From assembly GCA_037577475.1 (NCBI GenBank), contig CM075187.1, positions 3,635,546-3,699,545 on the forward strand: a DNA stretch of 64,000 nucleotides, written 5' to 3'. How positions within the stretch are numbered: the stretch's first letter is position 1; every line of letters starts with the position of its first letter. Below are positions 38,870-50,234 of the stretch, piece by piece. The notes below the pieces were generated by a model, which was not told the DNA's origin, did not search any database, and was given only the letters and a program-made list of their open reading frames with translations. The position numbers were made by a program, and so were the translations under genes. The DNA comes from Chaunax sp. Z400 (Eukaryota; Chordata; Actinopteri; Lophiiformes; Chaunacidae).

Positions 38870-41800
38870 TCAGTTCAAAGAGCCACGGCAGCCATGTGCT
38901 CCACACAAACAAGGAATCTTTGTTTCCTCAATGGGAAACTTGTAGTCGTACGTGATCTCTTCATTGACGCTTATCGGCTGCCGGGAGTATATCACTATCT
39001 TCTTCTGAGACTCCACCGTGATGATCTTTGCATAGCAGTTAGGCTGCAAAGCAAACAAATTCACAAATGCAAACTTTGTGATGACAATGCAAAGATAAGG
39101 ATTCAGAGTCACTTTCTCCAAGCTTACTCACATTGCAGCTGTGGTTGATAAACCTGGCCAGGTTCCCACATTTAGTGGCATCAATGATGGTGTCCTGATC
39201 AATCCGGAACAAATAGCTGCCTCCGATACCTTCCTCCTCGTATCTGCGCTCCCTCATGTCAGCAATGACCTGAGGAGGAAGAAAACAGATTGTTTGTCAC
39301 TACTCACGTTGCTGGAAAGAACCTAGAATAAGCAGAGAGGCCCAGGGGAATAAAGAGGGCAAAAGCAGCCAGACACTAGTTACCAATAGATAGAGATAGA
39401 TAACTATTTCAGAAGTAGTTAGTAGTTCAGTAGTTTGTGTTTGTCTCACCTGTCTGATGATTTGACCCACATACTCAATCACCATCTCATCTGCTGCTAT
39501 AGGCTCCATTGCAAACAGGCCCCACTCATGGATGTGACTGCGGCTGAAACGAATCCTCTTCTTTCGGAACTGATGTGAGAAGATATGAAGACTTTCATGA
39601 CAAAATTAAACCTACTGTATTTGTCAACACAAGCTCCAACTGCTGCCAATATAAATAAATAAATAAATAAAATAGATTTCTAACCCTTCTTTCAATCTGT
39701 CCTAACAGTGTGAGGGATAAGCATAGAAAAGAGTTTATACTCATACAGGAGGTGTCATGGTTTTGGTCCTAGCTTGTTGTTCCGGTTATTTTAAAGGGTC
39801 ATTATTGTGTTAATATTTCCTGTTTCATTTTGGAAGTTTATTTCCATGCTGTGTTTTTTGGATTTTCACTTCCTGTCTTTACTGTAATTTATTTTGCCCT
39901 GTGTTTTCCTCTCTTCTTGTTCAAAGTTTCTGTGTTTGGATTTTTATACTTACTCTTTCCTCTCATGTTTTTAGATTAATGTATTTTGTTCTGTGTTCTC
40001 TACCTGTCTGCCCCTTTAAGTTTTCTGTGCTTGTTTCTCCAGTGTGTGATTGTCTGATTGTTTCCACCTGTCTCTGATTGTCTCCTCCTCCCTGTGACAC
40101 CTGTTTCCCATTGTCTCATCATCTCCCAGTGTATTTAGTCTGTGTGTTTTCCCCTCTTTAGTCGCCAGTTCGTTTCAGCCATTTTTCCAGTGTTCCTAGT
40201 GTTCCCTGTGCATTCTGTAAATTTTCTTGTTTCTTTGACTCCAGTCTGTCTTTTGGATTTCCTTTCTGCCTTTTGATTGGATATGTTATTTTTGGATTAT
40301 TTGGATTTCCCATGTACTGTTTTGCCTGCCTATATTTAGACTCTGAACCTGCCTTGCCCTTTTGATCCTGTTACCCGTTTTTCGGACTGCTTGTTTCGAC
40401 GCTTGCCTGTTTTTTGGATATTGAAAATAAATCTCTGTACTGTGCTCCCTGTGTCTCTGCCCCGTGCCACTTGGGTCCTCACACATTCTTGCTGACCCTG
40501 ACAGGAAGTCATGTTCATAGACTTTGCACTTGTGTCTGTGAGACTACGTTCAGTCATACGCAGTGATACAAGCAGTTTCTCAGGCAGGAAATGAAGTTTC
40601 CCCGATGACTGAGACGTGAAAGTGGCAGCATCAGGTGTTCATAAAGGAACACTTGATATCAAAATCTACATGAGAGGAATTTAAAGTTTAAGGATTTTGG
40701 AAAAATGTACAGATTATCAATGCAAGTATTTGAGGTGAGCATTGGATGAGGTTGACATGCATGCACCTCCTTCGTAAAGTTACAGTATTGTTTTTTTAAC
40801 AACTAGCTTACCTTCAGCTGGTTGAACTTGACCAGGTCACTATCACAGCTGAAAGAGGACCGTAGGCGCCGCTGGTCTGACCTGAAGTCAGATCCAGAAC
40901 GCAGTGAGGTCAGTTGCTGAGCCGGGATGCACGTTCCCTGCTGGAATATGTGTTGGAATTAAACACTGAATACTGAAATAAACTGAGCGCTGAGATCATC
41001 GTTAATACCTGTGTGGTTGTAGAAGGAAGTTCAATGGTCAGTTTTGTGTTGTTGAGGTATTTCACTTTATCTTTCTGGCTGATTTTGTAGAAACCTTCAC
41101 TGCGAGCAGAGCCGGTCCTGTGGGGAGGCAGCCCGGATTTATGCTCCCCACTCTTCTCACTGAGGACTTTAGTCAGTGAGCAGCGGTTAAGGAAGTTAAG
41201 CACAGAGCAGTATCAATGTCATGTATCAATTAAATAAGGTCACTGACTCTAACTCTATCTTGTGCATTAACCAATATGAGCTTATAAGGAACAGTTCACC
41301 CAAAAAAAAGCTTAAACGGGAAGTCGGGCAAAGTTTTAGTCCAAAAACACTATTTCTGGAGCATCACAGCAAAAAACCGTGTTGCAGATTTCTCCTGAAC
41401 AACTGAAGAAGTTTTAAAACATATAAAAACGACCGAAAACTATCATAAAATGACTCCATACAGCTTGAGCAGAATAATCAAAGCCTCCAGAAGCCCCACA
41501 ATCTCTAAATGATTTGAAAAGATGTCTATTTTACTTTAATTAGACATTATTTTATTTATTTACACCCTTTTTACCTCCACCAAAGAGGTTATGGTTTCAT
41601 TCATGTTGGTTGGTTGGTTTTGCAAAAACTAATGGATGGTTTTCCATGAATCTTGGTGGAAGGGTGGGGCATGGACCAGGATACAACCAGTTAAATTTTG
41701 GTGTGGATCTGCATGAAGGGATGGATCTACGAATACTAGGCTCTTGCAATGTTAAAGAAAGTGGAGAAAAAAAAATCGCATACCATAAAGCCCTGTCTCG

Positions 41801-44800
41801 GCCTTTTAGGCATGGACCAGACAAGCTAAACACACGTGTAGGATTATTCGGCCTTGGTAGAGGCGATCTACAGAGTGACATTTCTCTGTTATAAAGGATA
41901 TAAGGGTGAGGTGTCCACAGGATGTCACTGATCCACCCACAGCCATTGTCCTGCTCTTGCAGTCTGTCATATGTGGACTGCAGCATCCTTGCATCCTCTT
42001 CATCCAGGCCCTCCTTCCAGACCTTATGAAGTATCCTCCTCTCCTCACAGAGTGAACGCCACCTGTGAGGATGGGAGAGAGAGCTGGCGGTTCTCTTCAG
42101 TGACCTCCGCCGATGATGGAACCTCCATCTCATTTTTAGCCTCCTCAGCTGTTTTCTCCTCAATGAGGATTTCTCCGTCTCTCTCCTGTTCTCCTCATCC
42201 AGAAGCCCAGGCATATTCTCCAGTCCCTGCAAGGGCTTCATTCTCAGGCCCGAACTGATCCATGAGCCTCTACCATCAGCAGAGTCAGATGAAGACTCAG
42301 AAAGGCTGCATGAGGAGGACACTGAGATCGGAGAGCCTCTGAGAGAGTCACACAACTGAGGCCGTGAGGAGGTCGGTGTTTTCCTCCTGTGCACTATGTC
42401 TCTCCGAGGTAGGATGATGTCTCGCCCAGGAGTCTTTGGGGCTGTGATATATGGATTGCTAGACAGGCATGGTACAGGAGGTGGGCTGCTTAAAGTTGAC
42501 CACATGGTGCTACCCTCTGCTACCGTCTCTCTGCCCGGAGTAGCTGGAGCTCTCCCAGAGCTGTACTGAGTCCATCCACTCCTATCCTCTCTACCAGGAG
42601 TTGTGGGCCTGTCCTGGTATGATGAGGTCAGGGGATCAGAGGGAGCTAAAGTTAGCTCAGTGCTTATTGGAGAAAGGGACAGGACTTCATCAGCAGAGTC
42701 CTCACTTTCCAGTTCAGACACTATCCCCTTGCCTGGTGTTTGAGGTCGTTCCACCTCCTCCACAGCCGGGGTTGTTGGTTTGCGTCTTATCAGAAGGTCG
42801 GGGTCGCTGTCCACCAAGCAGCCAGTAGGCGTGAGAGGCTTCAGGTTTTCTGTGCCCTCGAGGGACTCCACAATCCATTCAGGGATCTCCATCTCTACGT
42901 CAAAGTGTGGCTCCACTGCTACACAGATAAAATATAATACTGTGTTACAAATATTCAAACATTTGACATTTTTACCATTTAGGTCCATTTGTTTAAGCAC
43001 AGCCTCACAGAATCACTATAAGGGAGACTCTTGTCTTGTTTAGAAGTGACGAGGATGACCTGTAATCATTTAAATCATGCTGGGTGGCCATGGTAACCTA
43101 ATTACAACACAGACTAATTGATACAGGTGTGATGCTCATGAGGTCTTGTTTTTTGAGCGTGGCGTGGCAAAGATCGGTTTGTTTTATTTATTTGGATTCC
43201 AAATATATATAAGTTACTTGGAGAAACTTCTGTTATTGTGCTGAAATAAATGGATTGATATATCCAAATTCAAGCATTGGCTTTGGACTCTGTATTTTGA
43301 TAATAACAGCCAACCCAATGAAGTCACAATTAGGATCCAGATAAGGCTTTTTTTTTTCATTTTCTTCATCATTACAAGATAAGGCATTTTTGATAAATAT
43401 CTTGAAAAGCAATATTCTAATTATAATTTTTTAAATGATCATGCTTAGGGAACCCTTCTGGACTATAATGTGGTGCGATTTGATGTCGATCCAGATCGTA
43501 ATCGGAGTACGGTGAATTGAAATAGCCTCAATAGGTTATAGAGTCCAAATCACGTAAAAACTACCAAACTGATTCCCATCAAACTGTGGCGGGGTGTGGC
43601 ATGGGTCAGTGAAATCCCAGTTAAATTTTGGCTGGCTTGTTAGCAGGATTATGCTAAAAAAAACAACTACTGGACGATTTTCCACAAAACTTCGCCAAGG
43701 AATGGGGCAAGAGCCAGGAAAGAACCCATACACACAGACATGTAGGATTGTTTAGCCTTGGCGAAGGTGTACTGTACTCACCTGGAAGTCCAAGAGGTGA
43801 CAGGAGATGTAGATGGTCCTGGGGTCGGCTGGTTTGGAGGTCCATGATGGCATCCAACTCACAGGGGACGTCTTGACAGGATGTGTACTGGTTCTCCTCT
43901 GATTCCTCCCTGTGAAAAGGAGCCGACCAGTCCTGTAGGTCCAGCTCAAGCTGAGCACCAGGGGTTGACGGGGTGATGGGGGGCTCATGCTCCATCAACT
44001 CTTCATCAGACGATACGACTACACGCTCGCCACGCCTGTCGTCCTCTCCGTCTTCCTCCATGTCTTCGTCTTCAGGACTGAGGTCAGAGTAGGACGAGTC
44101 CTTGAAGCTCTCCGAGGCGAACGAGTCAGAGGAGTCGAAGTCTGAGGAATACTCACTTTCCTCTGAGGAGCTGCTCTCTGACAAAGACTCTGCATCACAA
44201 GACAGAATAAATATTTACTGATATGTACGTAATTAGAATTAAAACTGTGTGACTTTTTAACGTACCGCTATCCAAACATTGCACCTCATCACCGGTTTGA
44301 ACGACTGCATCTTCATCCTTTGTGTCTTTTTGTGCAAACTCCTTTTCTTCCTCAGAGTGATTATCACTGACATCATCTGTGTCACACTAATTAGAACACA
44401 ATTTCATTCTTTCAACACACAGTATATCATATTAATACCTTGTTTATAGTATAGTCAGTGCCTGAACTGGAACAATAATAGTGCTGGTGCCCTAATTCAG
44501 CAATTGCATGATATCATCATCAAATGTATCTTGGATATATTTATATTTAGACACATATCTCGGTACTGTATCCCACTCAAATGTACTTTTGTACAAATCT
44601 CATTACATACATGAGGATGAACATAAATGTACATTTTAACAATCATTTTCTTAGCATCAAACTCGCTATATGTTTGCTAGAGATGCAATAGTGTGTATTC
44701 TACCAGGACAGATGGTTCTCGTTGTTTAGATGTGCAAGGGTGTGTACCTACACTCACCAGCAGGTGGCAGTAACCAATAAGAAGTAAGATAAAAATCAAA

Positions 44801-47800
44801 GTGACGATAAAATATTAAATAGTTTTCTATTAAAAATTGAAAAAAGTTCACACTGCAGTTCTGTTTGTAATTTCATTCATACTTTTCATGCAAAGTTACT
44901 ATTTACCAGGATTAAAGGATCATCATCAACTAGCAAAACAGCCTCCACTTTGTCTGATATTCTCTCCTCATCTTGAATTATGTAATCATCTTCTTTCCCC
45001 TCATCATCATCAGCATCATCATCATCATCATCATCACTGTCAAGCTCATGTGGTCTTGCATGTCTGCGTCTGGCCCTCTCAGATGCAGGTCTAAATATGT
45101 CATCCATCTGTTTCACATCTAAAACCACACAGAAAGACAACAACACAGCTGATCAAGCTTCAGTCTAACATAATTAAATTGTGATAATTGAGGGTTAACT
45201 GCATTAAAATCACTGACCAGAGCTTTCATTAGTAGAAAATGGCACATTTTCTATCTCTTCTATTGCAGCAGGATCACCGGCTCTTTTCCTTTTTACCTGC
45301 ATTACAGTACTATACGTTATTTCACATTCAGTTAAGCACCACTGCAAGGTAAATTTTGGTGTTTTATATAACTGTAAGCAGAATAATTTACCTTGAAAGA
45401 CGGCAGTGGAGGTTTTTTGCCCTGACCACTGACGTGACTGAGAGGATTCATTAGTGGGCTCCTTTTTTCCACACTTGTTGCTCCACTTTTCAAAGGGGAA
45501 ACTTGTATCTGATGAATAAAAAAACAATAATTTGTTGATTGCATTCACTACTTCATGAAATCATAAAGGATTTAAAGAACTTACCTTTGTTTTCCTCTCT
45601 TGACAGTCCCACCAGTCCTCAAACGCCTTGAACGCAGTCCCTTCAATCATTCTACGTGTAAAGTCCTTCTTGATTATTAACTTCAGCTCATCCATGATGA
45701 CCTCTAAGACTTTCTCTACTGTGACCTTATGAGGGTTTTCTCTCACAAGCGGGAAGTCTGGTGGTGGCACAAAAGGGTTAAACCTGGGAAAAGGTGGAGC
45801 AGGCCAGGGGGGTCGAGGGAAAGGTAAAAGAGACCCCTTATCCAAAGAGCCTGCGGGCTGCATCGGTAAGGGGTACATGTGCACAGGAGGTGGAACAGAA
45901 GGCGGCACCGTCAAAGGTGGAGGGGGTCCAAGAAAAGTTGGTGGGGGAGGAATGGAAGGAGGAGGTGGAAGAGGAGGAGGAGGAATGGGGATGTGATGGC
46001 CTGGAGGTGGGATCCAGCCTGGAGGTGGGATAGGGATGGTGCCATTGGGCAGGCGAGGTGGGACAGGTGGGATAGCTGGGGGAAAGGGAGGGATGGGGAA
46101 AGGGAAAGGAGTGACTGGTGGATGGGATTGAGGCCTATTGGCAGGAGGAGTGCTGGAGGTAAGGAGTTGAGTGGTGCCATCGAAGGAGGAAAAGAATGGA
46201 GGATGAGGAACAGAGGTGATCTCGTTTGTGGGTGTCAAAGGTTCGGACGGTTTGTTAATCGACTGCTCTGTATCCTCATTTGCTGCATGATGCTCCTGAA
46301 TAAGACAAACAAAAATCTGCACGATCTGTTTGACTGACTTACAACAAACATAAATAAATAACAGCATATTAATTACTTCTTTAAAGGAGCACTTCACCGA
46401 AAACTAAAAATCCACTCATTGTCTATACAGCCCCATGCTGATGGAAAGTCGGGTTCAATTTCTCACCTCACTTGATTAAAACCACCTGAAACCAAACATT
46501 CAGGCGTCTCAAGAAGCCGCGAGATCTCAAACTGATTTAAAAGGACATTTTTCACACCCTTTTAAAGCTGCAATCTTCTCTGTAGCTGCTGAGCTAAAAG
46601 TGTCAGAGCGTGCAACAGCTGAGCTAGGTGCAAAAACTCAAATGCTTGTACATGTGTCAGTAGATGCGATCAACAAGAGCTCCTGATCTCTGCATATATC
46701 AGTATTTACCACATGGTCAAGCTTTGGCACCTTCCTCAGACGGGGTCCACCCTAAGATTTCTAGGGTGGACCCCGTGACTGAAGGACTAGACGGTGACTG
46801 AATTTTCATTTTTGGGTGAACTGTTCTTGTAAGTGTCACATAGATATCTGGAAGAATTACCTTTGGACATGACAATAACTGGAACATTTCTGCATCCTTT
46901 TCGCTGATTACGTGAGTCGTCCTTTCAAAATGTGTGACATCAGATGGAGACTGGAATTGCCTTGTCAGAACCAAAACAGCTCGAGCAGTTTCATCCTCTT
47001 CATTCTCAATGAGCCATGTTGGACTGACCTCACCTGGGAGAGGGCAGGGCGAAGTTGGGCTGTCCTGAGTGTGCACGTCGGCCTCCCTGTCAAAGTATGA
47101 AGGATCCAAATTCTGGCTGTTTATCAGCAAACTTTCGATGCGGGAGTCCAAACTCTCTTCCTCCGGCTGGGGGCTGCTAGAGGCAGCAGATGGAGATAAC
47201 TCTGTTATGCACGCATGGTCATCATTCGGGGAGGATGTTGTAGTGAAGTTAATGCTCAGGATGCTGAACGTGTTGCAGTCCTGATGGAAACCATTTGAGG
47301 TAGCAGTGACGTCTCTGGGGGAAGCATGGTTAAAGGAACGCTCCACATTATTGTGAGTAGAGGTTTGTGCATTGTGGCCCCACAGTGCAACCTGCTGCAT
47401 GCTAGTTTGGCTAGAGAGAGATTGTGTTGGCTGTGGTTGGCTGTGCTTAAAAAATAAACTGACATCTGTGACTTCGCCGGATCCCTTGTGATACCTCGAG
47501 GGTTTGTGATGGCAGAGCTCTTGTCTTGAAGGTTTGTGGATGCTATGAGCAGAGGTCTCCACCTGGAGGACCGGAGTTGCCTGAAGACTAGAGTAGCAAG
47601 AGTCCTGGGAGAGAGGAGTCGTGGAGAAGCAAGGCGTCCTGGGGGTTCCCTGAGAACGTGGTGTAAGCCCAAAGCTGCAGGGTGTATCCTGATAAATACT
47701 GGAGTAGGCTGTGTCCAGAGAGAGGGGTGTGGCGATGGTGGGGCTGGAGACACTGGTCTGTCGCTGTGTGGCGTCGCTGACCTGTAAGAGATGGATTATA

Positions 47801-49407
47801 CAGAGGAAACTGAGAAATATTATATGTATAAAACATCTGTTTTTTAAAATACTGCGTATGTGATTTACCTCAATGTTCAAACCATTACAGCCAGATTTTA
47901 AATGTTTACCTGCAAAAGGTCGATTAAGCTTTGAAGAGCTTGCTGACTGCTGCCCACGGGCAACGTCCAAGGAGTGTAAAGGCCACTTAAGAGGAGCCGC
48001 AGGTATCGAACCCTGTTTTCACCTGAGGAAGGGAGCAAAGTGGATATTCAGGGATACTCAAGCAACTAAATCAACAAGAGTGACAGTTATTCAGTGAGTG
48101 TTACCTTTAGGATCTATCTCCACATGAATTATATTTCCCATCACTGACGTCTGATGGAGTTGCTGAACAGCGTCTTTCGCGGCCCTCACCGTGTCGAAGA
48201 CAACCTTCGCGATCCCTAAATGCTTCTTGTTTTTAGGGTTGTAAAATATTTCCACTTCTTCGGTGTTCCCATACTTTTTGCACATATTAGTCAAGAAGGC
48301 CTCCCTTACATTGTCATTCAGCCTGGAAAATGTCACTTCTTTGGGAGGAACGGGGCCGATGTACCATTCATCAACCTGAGAGGTCAAATAGTATGTAATA
48401 TTCTTATTAGGAGCAGTAGTAGTAGCAGTAGATGTATTATTATTATTATTATTATTAAGATCAGTGGTGCAATGTAACCACATGTATTTACTCAAGTACT
48501 TTACTACTAAGTACAAATTTGAGATACTTGTATTTTATTTGTGTTCCATGCTCCTTAATATTCCACAACATTTCTTATGTAACTGTAGTTGCAGTTACTT
48601 TACCAATTAATATTTTACACTCAAAACATAAGAACTTATAATTCATGATGTATTGTTAGAGATTTAACTGTTTATAATGTTAATTGATTAATAAGTTGAT
48701 CAATAGAAAACTACAATTATTTTAATAAATGCTTACTTGCCATTCATTCATTCATTCATTCATTCATTTTTCATCCATATCTGCAATTTCATGATTTTAG
48801 ATTGTGGGATGTCTTAAATAATAGTAATCTGGATACTTTTGAGATTTAACTAACAAGTCAGGAATGTGTTACTTTAGGCTTTTTTGGTATTTTTCACAAG
48901 TTCTTGAAAGCAAATCACTTGATTAGGATAATTAGAAAGAAAACCTATAGAATAAACCATAATGAAAATTAGGTGCAGCCCTATATCAAATATAGTTAAT
49001 AGATTATATTCACAGTGTGATTTTAGTATTTTTCCCTGAATATAGACTTTGGATACATGATCCAATACCTTAAATTTAGCAAACAGAAGGTCAGTCTTGT
49101 TGAATTTGCTCCACAGGCGGCAGACGCGCGGATCTCTGACTGTATCCACAGGAAACAGACCTACAGGTAAGTCCTCCACCTGTTCAGGTAAACAACACCC
49201 ATCTTAATCGTCGACAACATACCGTCAAATGTTGACAAGTAATTATTTATGAGGGAATAAAAAGCTTACAGGTATATTAAAGCAATGTCCATCATAACGG
49301 TACACTTTATACAGCCCTTTAGCCAATACAGGATCAATAATCAACTTGCAACTTCTCCAGTGCTGAGGCGGCGTCTCTCTCTCAGTGGTTTGTTTTTCGC
49401 TTTCCAT
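38870..49407 (-). CDS. setd1b: SETD1B histone H3K4 methyltransferase (COMPASS)
   Basis: Catalytic subunit of a Set1/COMPASS complex that trimethylates H3K4 at promoters. Coding exons, 5' to 3' on the minus strand: 49407-49270, 49179-49069, 48375-48105, 48022-47910, 47781-46861, 46295-45585, 45508-45392, 45296-45218, 45118-44907, 44386-44266, 44189-43782, 42918-~41872, ~41166-41009, 40937-40812, 39569-39450, 39269-39132, 39043-38870. They sum to about 1654 residues with all phases consistent. Features: an N-terminal block (HWRSCKLIIDP, YRYDG); RRM at ~84-175 (GPVPPKEVTFSRLND, NKKHLGIAKVVF), closer to SETD1B than SETD1A; a Pro-rich stretch in exon 6; acidic Ser/Asp runs in exons 9-11; TPGR repeats in exon 12; N-SET (KVWKEGLDEEDARM); the WDR5-binding Win motif (SARSEGFY); SET (EYVGQ, FINHSCNPNCYAK, EITYDYKF); and post-SET CLCGAHGC. 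It is shorter than human SETD1B (~1966). The exon 12/13 junction is uncertain. Confidence 0.95.
39753..40503 (+). mobile_element. Candidate solo LTR in setd1b intron
   Basis: A ~750-base block begins TGTCATGG and ends CCCTGACA, giving 5-base inverted TGTCA/TGACA ends of the TG...CA type. It has a pyrimidine-rich body, a TATTTAG box near 40131, and AATAAA near 40425, about 80 bases before its end. Flanking pentamers (GGAGG / GGAAG) are similar but not identical. No internal coding region is present, which fits a solo LTR; a non-LTR dispersed repeat remains possible. It lies antisense to setd1b, between the last two exons before the SET core. Confidence 0.5.
41287..41535. mobile_element. Partial TIR element, relative of 1378-2441
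   Basis: Starts 'aggaacagttcacccaaa' and continues with 'tttctggagcatcacagc', 'cctgaacaactgaagaagtt' and 'cctccagaagcccca', in the same order as the element at 1378. It lacks the right end. It is in a setd1b intron. Confidence 0.7.
41590..41872 (+). repeat. 'CCTTGG-tail' repeat reaching into setd1b exon 12
   Basis: Contains 'atggttttccatgaatcttg' and 'gaagggtggggcatgg', and ends 'ggccttggtagaggcgatct' then 'acagagtgacatttctctg'. That tail aligns with the family 3' end (CCTTGGCGGAG...GAGTGCC...TCTAGTT). On the opposite strand it covers the splice donor and the last few codons of setd1b exon 12. Confidence 0.65.
43330..43781 (+). repeat. 'CCTTGG-tail' repeat abutting setd1b exon 11
   Basis: Carries 'gatccagataaggctttttt', 'ggacgattttccacaaaact' and 'aggattgtttagccttggcg', ending at about 43780. 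There the opposite strand provides the GTGAGT donor of setd1b exon 11. Same family and orientation as 41590-41872. Confidence 0.65.
46378..46834. mobile_element. Internally deleted TIR element, relative of 1378-2441
   Basis: Left end TTAAAGGAGCACTTCACCG, right end TTTTTGGGTGAACTGTTCTT, which is the inverted repeat of the family start. Interior phrases (gccccatgctgatggaaagt; tctgtagctgctgagctaaa) match the full-length copy. It lies in the intron between setd1b exons 5 and 6. Confidence 0.75.
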
Positions 49408-49900
49408 TACATTCGTCAAAACCTGGAAATATAATCAAGTTATTTATACATCGAGCTGAAACGAGTCCTGGAGGTTAACACGCCTCGACAGGTGATGGAG
49501 AGCATCACCTGTAACGTCATCATCCTTCTCTAAAAGACGCGCAAATGACATCTAATACTTCACGTTAAGTCTAAAGCATTTTGTCTGCCTCGCCTTAATC
49601 AAAGTTTTACCACAGTTTTACCTTTGATGCAGCAACATTGTGGATGAGGTGCTGTTATTTTCCGTGTTTTCACAGTTCGTCGCCCAGGTTCGGAGAGTGG
49701 ATCCCTCCGCCAGGACAGGGACTGCATATAGATCCTTCGTGCGAGGCGGAAGAACACAATACGTGCACCGTCAGGAGATTCCATCCTCCTTTTATAATTA
49801 CATAAACGTTTATCTTGGAAATTACATACATTTGTATTAATATGTTGATGCAGGTTTTATCAACCGTGACTACAGATAGAAAACAATTTGGCAACATTTG
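49408..49900 (-). promoter_or_regulatory. setd1b 5' region
   Basis: Just upstream of the start codon the minus strand reads 'atttccag' then 'gttttgacgaatgtaATGG', so the first coding exon probably begins at a splice acceptor near 49430. A non-coding exon and promoter would then lie further upstream. An upstream ATG (49412) is followed at once by TAA. CpG-bearing sequence around 49660-49770 is a reasonable promoter candidate, but no core element was identified. Confidence 0.4.
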
Positions 49901-50234
49901 TTTTCTTTATTGAACACATGAATTAATGAATTTAAAAAGGCACAGTGGAAATAGACCTTTACCAACTTTATTTATCAGTAAACATCATTTTAATTTTAAT
50001 CCATCAATTTGTAGTTTTTGTGATGTTCTAGAGGGGATAGTTATTCTATTTTATCAACTCTATTAAAGAAATTCATATTTAAATATATGAAATATATTCT
50101 GAAGCCTGTGCCCGACTTAAAGCTGCACATTCCCAGCGTGGTTTTGGTGGTTTAAAATAGATTTTATGTAATATTACAGTATTTCCATTTTTCTTATAAA
50201 TGCAAATGTTTTTCTGTATTAAAAAAAAATCAAA

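Noticed and set aside
45794..46337. Plus-strand Trp/Arg-rich and Glu/Val-rich ORFs
   Set aside because: Antisense shadows of the proline-rich exon 6 of setd1b.
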